Below are positions 36,502-44,147 of a DNA stretch of 64,000 bases, piece after piece (within the stretch, counting starts at the first letter, position 1; the number at the start of each line of letters is the position of its first letter). The notes below the pieces were generated by a model. That model was not told the DNA's origin, did not search any database, and saw only the letters and a list, made by a program, of their open reading frames with translations. The stretch comes from Bacteroidota bacterium. GTDB lineage: Bacteria; Bacteroidota; Bacteroidia; Chitinophagales; BACL12. The DNA lies in the NCBI GenBank assembly GCA_016718035.1, contig JADKEK010000003.1, positions 479,501 through 543,500 on the forward strand. Reading direction: 5' to 3'. Position numbers and translations under genes: made by a program.

Positions 36502-37419
36502 ATGAACTCTACACAATATTGGAAGAATTTTAGCCTAGGAACTGAAATAGATATTTCCGGGGCATTTATTTACAATGGTCTTAAAGCCTTTGATGATATT
36601 CAATTCTTTATATATGAGGCCGAAATTTTCGAGGTACTTTATAACTTATCAATTGGAATAGAGCGTTTGTGTAAGGTTGCGATAGTTCTTATAGAGTATA
36701 ATTCATCAACAGATTCCAAACGATTTACAGAAAGCATTAAAACTCATAAAATTGAGAATTTAATAAAAAGAATATCAAAAAATAAAATAATTAATTTAAA
36801 TGCCAACGATAAAGCATTTATTAATTTACTATCTCATTTCTACAATTCATTGCGATACGATAGGTATTCAGAAAATGAGCAGAATTATTACACTAAAGAA
36901 AAGGAAGCATTTGTGAATTATTTAAACTCAGAATTAAAATTTTCAATTGATATAAATTCTGATTTTAATCTCACTGAAAATGACAGGGTTATTAAATCAA
37001 GTTTTGGTAAGATAGTAGGAAATATTGTTACCCAGCTGTATGAAATAGTTAGAAATGAAGCAATGCGATTACACCTCTACACTTATGAGATAAGAGAGTT
37101 TTCAAAAGCGCGAAAAATATTTTATTCCGAAAAATTCGATTTTTTAGAGGAAGCCAATGCAATAAAGGAACTGATTGTATTTTTTATAAACAACAAAAAT
37201 TCAAATGGCCTATTCAAAATAATAAGAAATATTACACCCTTAGACTTAGATCCTGCGCTTGCAAATGATTATATTCAAGCATTGATTCACCCGCACATGT
37301 TGCAGGAGCACTTAGATGAAATAGAAGCAAACCTTGAAAACATCCCGGACAAGCTAGATAGAATTGAAGTAATGGAACTGTTAGGTGATTTAAGGAGTCA
37401 ATTTGACGATAGCGATTAA
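36502..37419 (+). CDS. hypothetical helical protein, HEPN-like in pattern
   Basis: Protein of 305 aa, started at the ATG at 36502 directly after the preceding stop; an ATG at 36454 would overlap that gene. It is almost wholly alpha-helical and soluble. The segment SIGIERLCKVAIVLIEYN, followed by KTHKIENLIKRI, resembles the first helices of HEPN domains, which are common in toxin-antitoxin and abortive-infection proteins. However, the usual catalytic Rx4-6H is not evident (SLRYDRYS lacks the His). The C-terminal part is acidic (EEIxANLENIPDKLDRIEV-type). A HEPN link is weak inference; the function is unknown. Confidence 0.6.
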   Translation: MNSTQYWKNFSLGTEIDISGAFIYNGLKAFDDIQFFIYEAEIFEVLYNLSIGIERLCKVAIVLIEYNSSTDSKRFTESIKTHKIENLIKRISKNKIINLNANDKAFINLLSHFYNSLRYDRYSENEQNYYTKEKEAFVNYLNSELKFSIDINSDFNLTENDRVIKSSFGKIVGNIVTQLYEIVRNEAMRLHLYTYEIREFSKARKIFYSEKFDFLEEANAIKELIVFFINNKNSNGLFKIIRNITPLDLDPALANDYIQALIHPHMLQEHLDEIEANLENIPDKLDRIEVMELLGDLRSQFDDSD

Positions 37420-37701
37420 AAATAAATTGATTAACTTACTAAACATATGATTTCTTGTTAAAATCCAATTAAGGCCATCCTCCGATTTAGGCGCACCATA
37501 TATCGTATGAGTCGTTTTATTCAATTGAATTACTTCACCCAAAGAACAAACATCGTCGGCCTCTCCCCGAACATCCTTATTTTCCGCCTAAACAATAGTT
37601 TACCGGTATATTACCTTTTTTATTTACCCCCTTCCAGTTCAGTTATCTATTCATCCCCAAGTGTAAGCAAACTAACACAGGAGCTTCGGTTGACTACCCC
37701 C
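37420..37701. other. intergenic region before the rimP promoter
   Basis: About 280 bases. A frame from 37507 has no family resemblance and runs through the rimP promoter, so I do not call it. No terminator for the upstream gene pair is apparent. Confidence 0.4.
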
Positions 37702-37732
37702 TTTGTAATCTCAAAACCTTTACCTATCTTTG
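37702..37732 (+). promoter_or_regulatory. promoter of the rimP-nusA-infB operon
   Basis: TTTG at 37702-37705 and TATCTTTG at 37725-37732 are 19 nt apart, one of the best matches to the Bacteroidota consensus in the window. Transcription should start near 37739, giving a leader of about 45 nt. Confidence 0.75.
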
Positions 37733-37743
37733 CACCACTTCGG

Positions 37744-37774
37744 AAGAGGGGACAGTAAAAAGTCCCCTCTTTTG
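37744..37774 (+). terminator. terminator-like hairpin in the rimP leader
   Basis: A 10-bp perfect stem AAGAGGGGAC / GTCCCCTCTT with an 8-nt loop is followed by TTGTTT. It lies inside the leader between the promoter and the rimP ATG, so it is an attenuator candidate rather than the end of an upstream gene. Confidence 0.65.
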
Positions 37775-37784
37775 TTTCTGTATC

Positions 37785-38252
37785 ATGAACAACCGGGAAA
37801 TTATAGAGGCTTGGCTAGCGCCCAGACTGGATGAAATGGGCTGCTTTTTGGTGGATATCAGGATTAATCCATCTATCAATAAGTATGAAATTTTTATCGA
37901 TAGTCCCACCGGCGTAACTATTGACCAATGTATGGTAATTAGCCGCTACGTTGAGTTTCAGATGGATAACGACCCCGGATTTCCTGAAAAATACAGCCTC
38001 GATGTGTCGAGCCCGGGTATGGAAAATCCGTTTAAAGTGCAGCAGCAGTTCGACAAAAATATCGGCAAAACGGTGGAGGTAGTTTTGCTGAATGGCATTA
38101 AAAAGGAAGGGATGCTGAAAAAGGCAGATGGTAAAGTGTTACACCTGGAAGTACATCACCCCCCAAAGAAAAAAGGTATGAAACCGGAAATTGAGCTGGA
38201 AACATACGGGTTTGAAGAGATTAAAAGCGTGAAGAAAAAAATCATTTTTTAG
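37785..38252 (+). CDS. rimP: ribosome maturation factor RimP
   Basis: Soluble protein of 155 aa, the usual RimP length. The N-terminal domain shows GCFLVDIRINPSINKYEIFIDS and TIDQCMVISRYVE (in two blocks), followed by the family's YSLDVSSPGME and an SH3-like C-terminal domain. It assists 30S subunit assembly. The order rimP-nusA-infB is conserved in bacteria. A hairpin in the leader may control the operon. Confidence 0.95.
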   Translation: MNNREIIEAWLAPRLDEMGCFLVDIRINPSINKYEIFIDSPTGVTIDQCMVISRYVEFQMDNDPGFPEKYSLDVSSPGMENPFKVQQQFDKNIGKTVEVVLLNGIKKEGMLKKADGKVLHLEVHHPPKKKGMKPEIELETYGFEEIKSVKKKIIF

Positions 38253-38337
38253 CATAAATTATTGATAATCAATATATTATAACAAACAAACATCGGTTTA
38301 ACTGCCTTGGGTGGACAAACCAAAAAAAACAAATACT

Positions 38338-39579
38338 ATGAACAGCGTAGAACTAGTAGATTCCTTTTCGGAGTTTAAGGACGTCAAAAACATCGACCGT
38401 CCCACACTTATGAAAGTGCTGGAAGACATATTCCGCACCTTATTGCGCAAGAAGTACGAAAACGATGAAAACTTCGACATCATTGTAAACACCGAAAAGG
38501 GTGACCTTGAAATTTGGCATCGCCGCGAGATTGTGGAAGACGGGGCAGTAGAAAACCCGGTAACACAAATTGCATTGGCAGAAGCTTTAAAAATTGAGCC
38601 CGATTTTTCGGTAGGTGAAGAAACGTATGAAAATGTGAGCATCGAAAGTTTCGGTCGCCGTGCCATTTTAGCTGCCCGCCAGGCTTTGGTGCAGCGTATT
38701 ATGGAATTGGAAAAAGACGAAGTTTATAAAAAATATAAAGACCGTGAAGGTGAAATCATCACCGGTGAAGTATATCAGGTTTGGAAAAAAGAAATCCTGT
38801 TATTGGATGATGATGGCAATGAGCTGATTTTACCTAAAAATGAATTGATTCACGCCGATAATTATAAAAAGGGTGAAACCTTAAGAGGTGTTGTAAAAAA
38901 AGTAGATTTCCGCAACAATAATCCTGTGGTTATCGTTTCAAGAACAGACCCTAAGTTCCTCGAAAAATTATTGGAACAAGAAGTGCCTGAGGTATTCGAC
39001 GGACTTATTGTGATTAAAAAGATTGTTCGCGCTCCTGGCGAAAGAGCAAAAGTGGCTGTTGAATCATACGACGACCGTATTGACCCGGTTGGTGCCTGCG
39101 TAGGTATGAAAGGAAGCCGTATTCACGGTATTGTGCGTGAGTTGCGCAACGAAAACATAGATATTATTAATTACACCAATAATAACCAGTTATTAATTCA
39201 ACGTGCATTAAGTCCTGCAAAAATTTCATCTATCGAATTAGATAATGAAAAGAAAAAAGCAGCGGTTTATCTTGCACAAGATCAAGTTTCATTGGCAATT
39301 GGTAAAGGTGGTTTAAATATCAAATTAGCCTGTCAGTTAACCGGATACGATATTGACGTATTCCGCGATACCGAAGAGGAAGAAATGGATATCGACCTTG
39401 ATGAATTTGCAGATGAAATTGACGAATGGATGATAGATGAACTCAAGTCGATTGGTTGTGATACTGCGAGAAGCGTATTGGAATTAAGCGCCGATGAGTT
39501 AGTTCGTCGTACCGATTTGGAAGAAGAAACGGTAAAAGAAATTATCAAAATATTAAAATCAGAGTTCGACGAAGATTGA
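38338..39579 (+). CDS. nusA: transcription termination/antitermination factor NusA
   Basis: Protein of 413 aa. I choose the ATG at 38338 (MNSVELVDSFSEFKDVKNID) since it matches the Bacteroidota NusA N-terminus; a GTG at 38311 would add nine residues. Domains in order: N-terminal RNA polymerase-binding domain, S1 (EGEIITGEVYQVWKKEILL), KH1 and KH2 (GACVGMKGSRIHGIV, SLAIGKGGLNIKLA) and a C-terminal helix-hairpin-helix-like stretch (LKSIGCDTARSVLELSADEL). It binds RNA polymerase and nascent RNA to control pausing and termination. NusA regulates its own operon in E. coli; the leader hairpin here could serve the same end. Confidence 0.96.
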   Translation: MNSVELVDSFSEFKDVKNIDRPTLMKVLEDIFRTLLRKKYENDENFDIIVNTEKGDLEIWHRREIVEDGAVENPVTQIALAEALKIEPDFSVGEETYENVSIESFGRRAILAARQALVQRIMELEKDEVYKKYKDREGEIITGEVYQVWKKEILLLDDDGNELILPKNELIHADNYKKGETLRGVVKKVDFRNNNPVVIVSRTDPKFLEKLLEQEVPEVFDGLIVIKKIVRAPGERAKVAVESYDDRIDPVGACVGMKGSRIHGIVRELRNENIDIINYTNNNQLLIQRALSPAKISSIELDNEKKKAAVYLAQDQVSLAIGKGGLNIKLACQLTGYDIDVFRDTEEEEMDIDLDEFADEIDEWMIDELKSIGCDTARSVLELSADELVRRTDLEEETVKEIIKILKSEFDED

Positions 39580-39603
39580 TGTAAACATTAATTCATATAG
39601 GTT

Positions 39604-39637
39604 TTTGATATATGATAAAATGTTAATCCTATCTTTG
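39604..39637 (+). promoter_or_regulatory. internal promoter before infB
   Basis: TTTG at 39604-39607 and TATCTTTG at 39630-39637, spacing 22, lie in the nusA-infB gap, 16 nt before the infB ATG. infB can therefore probably be expressed independently of rimP-nusA. Confidence 0.65.
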
Positions 39638-39653
39638 TAACCCAAGCAACTGA

Positions 39654-42533
39654 ATGTCAGAAGAAAAAACTATAAGATTAGCTAAGGCCGCCAGCGAGTT
39701 CAACGTGGCAATGTCGCACATCGTTGATTTGCTGACTACAAAGGGTTTTTCCGTAGATGCCAAACCTACAACCAAGCTCTCGGAAGAAATGTATACCCTT
39801 TTGCTGAAGGAATTCGGCAAGGATAAAGACTTGAAAGGCAAAGCCGATCAGTTAAGCATAGGTATTGGCCGCAAGCTCGAGAAGGAGAAGGCTGACGAGG
39901 TTGTTGAACCTGTTAAAAAAACGGAAGAACCTGAGGTTAAAACAGAAATAAAACCGGAAGAAAAGCCGGAAATAAAACCTGAAGTGAAGCCTGAGGTAAA
40001 ACCGGAAGTGAAACCTGAAGGTAAACCTGAAGGTAAACCGGAGAAAAAACCTGTCGTTGAAAAACAGGAAAAAGCTAAACCGGAAAAAACAGAAGAAGAA
40101 AAACCTGTTGAGGAAGTTGAGGTAATAAAAGCGCGAAAAGAAAAGGTTGATGAATTAAAAGTGGTAGGTAAAATTGACCTAAATAAAAAACCTGCCAAAA
40201 AAGAAGAACCTCCTGTAGAAAAAGCGCCTCCTGTTGTTACCAAAAAAACCTTTGAAGTAAAAAAAGCAGATAAAGATGCGCCGGTTAAGGAAACCAAAAA
40301 ATCCGAAGAAATTACACCTGAGGTTGAAGAGGTTGTGGAGAAAAAGGTAGAAGTGGAGCGCGAAATGATTGAAACCAAAAAAGTGACGCTCGAAGGGCCG
40401 AAAATTATTGGTAAAATCGAAATTAAAGAAGAGAAAAAACCGGAAAAACGCCCTCATCAACACGGTGGTGGTGCCGATGATCCTAACAAGAAAAAACGCA
40501 AACGCATTAAAAAGCATGAGCGTATTAATGTAGATAAGGTTAAAGAAGAAGATGCACACCGCGAAAACCGCAGCAGAAATCCTATTGGGGTTAACCTCAA
40601 AAAGCCTGCTATTGTTGACCCGGAAGCTGCACAACGCCAAATTCAGGAACAAATCCGCAATACTCTCGCTAAACTGAGCGGAAACAATCAGCAGCGTGGT
40701 AAAGGTGCGCGTGTTGCCAAACAGTTGAAACGCGAAAAACGCGAAGCGGCTGAAATTGAAGCAGCAGAAGCACTTACCAGCAATGTATTGCAGGTGGCAG
40801 AATTTACATCATTATCGGAGTTGGCAAGTTTGATGAATGCCTCCCCTACCGATTTGGTGCAAAGTTGTTTCAATCTTGGTATGATGGTATCTATCAACCA
40901 GCGTTTAGATGCCGAAATTATTGAATTACTAGCAGAGGAAAATGGCTTTAAAGTACAGTTCATCAACGTTAACGAAGATGATATTGAAGAAGAAGTGGAA
41001 GTAGATGATCCCGATACTTTAGTTACACGTCCACCGATTGTTACCATTATGGGTCACGTTGACCACGGTAAAACATCGCTGCTCGATTATATTCGTGAAA
41101 CAAATGTGGTTGCGGGAGAAAAAGGTGGTATCACTCAGCACATTGGCGCTTATGAGGTGGATTTACCGAATGGCAAACGCATCGCATTCTTAGATACTCC
41201 GGGTCACGAAGCCTTTACGGCCATGCGTGCTCGTGGTGCCAAACTTACCGATATTGCTATCATCGTAATAGCTGCCGACGATCAGGTGATGCCTCAAACA
41301 AAAGAGGCGATTAGTCACGCGCAGGCTGCTAACGTACCAATGGTATTTGCTATCAATAAAATTGATAAACCGGGTGCCAACATTGATAAAATTAAAGAAC
41401 AGCTTTCGCAAATGAATATTTTAGTGGAAGACTGGGGTGGAAAATTCCAAAGTCAGGAAATTTCAGCAAAATCGGGTATCGGTGTAGAAACACTATTGGA
41501 AAAACTATTATTAGAATCGGAATTACTGGATTTAAAAGCAAATCCGGACAAACCTGCAGTTGGTTCAACCATTGAAGCATCGTTGGATAAAGGACGCGGG
41601 TATGTATGTAATATCATGGTTCAGGAAGGAACATTACACGTTGGAGATATGATGGTTGCCGGTCCTTATTATGGAAAGGTGAAAGCGATGTTTGACGAAC
41701 GTAATCAGCGTGTAAACGATGCTGGTCCTTCAACACCGGTATTAGTGCTCGGATTAAACGGAGCGCCGCAAGCAGGTGAAAAATTCAAAATTTATCAGGA
41801 CGAAGCCGAAGCAAAAGCTGTTGCGAACAAACGCAGTCAGATTTTACGCGAACAAGGTATTCGTACTAAAAAACATATTACCCTCGAAGAAATTGGCCGC
41901 AGAAAAGCATTGGGTACTTTCCGCGAATTAAATATCATTATCAAAGCCGACGTGGATGGTTCATCAGAAGCGTTAACCGACAGCTTACAAAAATTAACTA
42001 CCGGAGAGGTTCAGGTAAACGTAATTTTCAAAGGTGTTGGTCAGATTACCGAAAGCGATGTAATGTTAGCGAGTGCATCTGATGCGGTAATTGTTGGTTT
42101 CCAGGTACGTCCTAGCACACCGGTTCGTAAGCTTGCAGAGAAAGAAGGTGTTGAAATCAGGATGTATAGCATCATCTACAATGCCATTGAAGAAATCAAA
42201 GCGGCAATGGAAGGTATGCTTGCTCCTAAAATGGAAGAAAAAGTTACCTGCACCGTTGAAGTGCGTGAAGCATTCAAAATTTCGAAAGTGGGAACCGTAG
42301 CCGGATGTTATGTTTCGGAAGGTAAAATTACCCGTAATACTAAAATTCGTGTTCTACGCGATGGCATCGTAACACATACCGGAACATTAAGCTCACTCAA
42401 ACGCTTTAAAGATGATGCGAAAGAGGTTACCACCAGCATGGAATGCGGTTTAACCATCCATAACTTTAACGACATAGAAGTTGGCGATATTCTGGAAGGA
42501 TACGAAGAAGTGGAAGTAAAACGAACACTCTAA
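39654..42533 (+). CDS. infB: translation initiation factor IF-2
   Basis: GTPase of 959 aa. The N-terminal domain (residues ~1-60) is the IF2_N type. A long Lys/Glu/Pro-rich disordered linker follows (about 80-370), including a KPEV/KPEG tetrad array at residues 100-133. The G domain has GHVDHGKTSL, DTPGHEAFT and NKIDKP; domains II-IV and the C2 fMet-tRNA-binding domain follow. It brings fMet-tRNA to the 30S subunit. The linker is longer and more repetitive than usual in Proteobacteria, as is typical of Bacteroidota. Ends at a strong terminator. Confidence 0.97.
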   Translation: MSEEKTIRLAKAASEFNVAMSHIVDLLTTKGFSVDAKPTTKLSEEMYTLLLKEFGKDKDLKGKADQLSIGIGRKLEKEKADEVVEPVKKTEEPEVKTEIKPEEKPEIKPEVKPEVKPEVKPEGKPEGKPEKKPVVEKQEKAKPEKTEEEKPVEEVEVIKARKEKVDELKVVGKIDLNKKPAKKEEPPVEKAPPVVTKKTFEVKKADKDAPVKETKKSEEITPEVEEVVEKKVEVEREMIETKKVTLEGPKIIGKIEIKEEKKPEKRPHQHGGGADDPNKKKRKRIKKHERINVDKVKEEDAHRENRSRNPIGVNLKKPAIVDPEAAQRQIQEQIRNTLAKLSGNNQQRGKGARVAKQLKREKREAAEIEAAEALTSNVLQVAEFTSLSELASLMNASPTDLVQSCFNLGMMVSINQRLDAEIIELLAEENGFKVQFINVNEDDIEEEVEVDDPDTLVTRPPIVTIMGHVDHGKTSLLDYIRETNVVAGEKGGITQHIGAYEVDLPNGKRIAFLDTPGHEAFTAMRARGAKLTDIAIIVIAADDQVMPQTKEAISHAQAANVPMVFAINKIDKPGANIDKIKEQLSQMNILVEDWGGKFQSQEISAKSGIGVETLLEKLLLESELLDLKANPDKPAVGSTIEASLDKGRGYVCNIMVQEGTLHVGDMMVAGPYYGKVKAMFDERNQRVNDAGPSTPVLVLGLNGAPQAGEKFKIYQDEAEAKAVANKRSQILREQGIRTKKHITLEEIGRRKALGTFRELNIIIKADVDGSSEALTDSLQKLTTGEVQVNVIFKGVGQITESDVMLASASDAVIVGFQVRPSTPVRKLAEKEGVEIRMYSIIYNAIEEIKAAMEGMLAPKMEEKVTCTVEVREAFKISKVGTVAGCYVSEGKITRNTKIRVLRDGIVTHTGTLSSLKRFKDDAKEVTTSMECGLTIHNFNDIEVGDILEGYEEVEVKRTL
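39951..40052 (+). repeat. in-frame KPE-type tetrapeptide repeat within infB
   Basis: About eight imperfect copies of a 12-nt unit coding for K-P-E-x (x = E, I, V or G). The array encodes residues 100-133 of IF-2, in the disordered linker. It is prone to length changes by slippage. Confidence 0.85.
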
Positions 42534-42549
42534 ATAATTACTATAAAGC

Positions 42550-42582
42550 AAAAAGGCTGTCTCACAAGGACAGCCTTTTTTT
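42550..42582 (+). terminator. rho-independent terminator of rimP-nusA-infB
   Basis: Stem AAAAAGGCTGTC / GACAGCCTTTTT with a TCACAAG loop and a T-run, 17 nt past the infB stop. Confidence 0.93.
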
Positions 42583-42685
42583 GTGACCAGCTTAAAACAG
42601 TTATTTCGTTTTTATTATGTTAAAATAAAATATGCTCACAGCTAAAATTCAATCATTAATGTGATGTTTAATTAATATTGAAATT

Positions 42686-43543
42686 TTACATTACCGTAAT
42701 AATATTATCCGTGTGATGTAATGCATCAGTGTAAACTCGAATAATATATAATCCCTTCTCAAATTGTTTTACCGAAAATTCAAATGATACATTTTGAGGA
42801 TAAAACTGTTTTATTACTGCACCATTTGTATTTACAATTTCTGCATAAATAATTGCATTTGAATTTGAAACGATATTTAATATATCGGAAGCCGGATTTG
42901 GAAACATCTTAACACCGGAAATATTATTTAATTCAACTGTAGAAACGGGAGTGTTAGAAATCATTACATCATAATCTTCTGTTTCACCATAATCTAATTC
43001 GTTCACCATTGAATAATCGGTGCATGATGGAGGTGTGTTATTATTTAAATTCCACGTATAGTCATCATCTTCAAATACCAGAACTCTCATGCGGGTTTTA
43101 CCCGGCACAGCCGATGCAGGCACAGTAAATTCAAGTGTTGTAGGCGAACCGGGAAATTCAAAGTCGGGTGTATTAACAGTCACAAAATTTACCACTTCAC
43201 CTGCGTCTGCAAAATCGTCATCCTGATTATAATCAATAAATACAGCAACAAAGTGCATAGCAAGACCTGAATGTGTAATTTTAATGGTGTAATTGTTGTT
43301 CGTGGTTAATGGAACCGGGTCTAAATTATTATAATAAGTAAAACCGGGCAAAGGGTTTGCAGTTCCTGTTGCACTTATCCAGCCTGCTTCATTAATTTCA
43401 ATCTTTGAAATGTTTTTGGTAAGTGCGCCTCCAATACCACCATCAAAATTAGCAGTACAATAAGGCGAAGAAGAATTAGTTTGTGCAATTACATCCAACA
43501 ACGTAACTACACTAAGCAAAAATAGGAGGAGTATTTTTTTCAT
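42686..43543 (-). CDS. secreted GEVED-domain protein with T9SS type A tail
   Basis: Protein of 285 aa. The start is the ATG at 43543, where the signal peptide begins (MKKILLLFLLSVVTLLDVIA, cleaved at AQ-T); an upstream in-frame ATG to 43597 would add a poor leader. One GEVED-type beta domain (FIDYNQDDDFADAGEVVNF, DYGETEDYDVMI) precedes a T9SS type A tail (VKMFPNPASDIL, KGLYIIRVYT). It matches the C-terminal halves of the two metalloproteases at 3.2-8.3 kb but has no protease domain. Function probably adhesive or structural. Confidence 0.85.
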   Translation of the reverse strand: MKKILLLFLLSVVTLLDVIAQTNSSSPYCTANFDGGIGGALTKNISKIEINEAGWISATGTANPLPGFTYYNNLDPVPLTTNNNYTIKITHSGLAMHFVAVFIDYNQDDDFADAGEVVNFVTVNTPDFEFPGSPTTLEFTVPASAVPGKTRMRVLVFEDDDYTWNLNNNTPPSCTDYSMVNELDYGETEDYDVMISNTPVSTVELNNISGVKMFPNPASDILNIVSNSNAIIYAEIVNTNGAVIKQFYPQNVSFEFSVKQFEKGLYIIRVYTDALHHTDNIITVM

Positions 43544-44147
43544 AATGTAAAAGTATTTAGAACTCAAACTTATCCTTATGCAAATTGTAAATGGCATTTG
43601 AATTTAAAAATGACTTCTATTTTACACAATAACTACATCGGTAACCCGAAGCAAGCGAAACAACTTGAAATACTAAAAATGAAAGGCCAATAACTAAACA
43701 AACTAGCGGCTTGCCGAATGGGCATAAAAAAAGGCGACATGAGGGAGCCGCCTTTTTAGTCTGTGTAAGGATGGGGTGCATCATTACACATGAATCATCA
43801 ACCCGAAATTTTCACCCCCAAGTAAATAACTTGGTTTTCATGGGAGTGTTTGCATGGAGCAAAAAAGTTTGTGTTTCCGTGGTGTGTGTTTTCCTAAGTT
43901 GTGTTTTTTGAGGAATTCGTGTGTGTTTCTGGTTCAAATAGACAGCATATAACCTTATTACACAACCCACTTTGAGTGAAATGGCAGTTTTTTGGTGTGA
44001 AATGGTGGTATGAATTAGCGAAGTAAGGACTTGAACTTGTGAAATATCAAGAATCCGATGCCAAATGCAGCATTTTAATCCCTGGGGAAACCGGGAAAGT
44101 GATGGTTTGTCAGAAATGAAGGTTTACTTAAACATTTAAGCAGCTTG
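43544..44147. other. intergenic region with a hairpin but no supported gene
   Basis: About 600 bases. A hairpin AAAAAGGCG / CGCCTTTTT (43728-43736 and 43749-43757) is followed by only a short T-run and could be a terminator or small-RNA end, but no upstream plus-strand gene is present. A TACTTTTA element near 43547-43554 (minus strand) may serve the GEVED gene. The open frame from 43711 has no family likeness. Confidence 0.45.

Noticed and set aside
37507..37758. An 83-codon frame before rimP
   Set aside because: It runs through the consensus rimP promoter and part of the leader hairpin, so it is most likely chance.
39848..40652. Long minus-strand frames opposite infB
   Set aside because: They mirror the Lys/Glu/Pro-rich linker of IF-2 and give Ser/Phe-rich peptides, as expected for shadows of a biased sequence.
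43711..43911. A 66-codon frame on the plus strand
   Set aside because: It begins within a hairpin and encodes a low-quality peptide rich in Val and Cys; no promoter seen.
43920..43950. A GGTTCAAAT stretch resembling a tRNA T-loop
   Set aside because: No acceptor, D or anticodon stem could be built around it.
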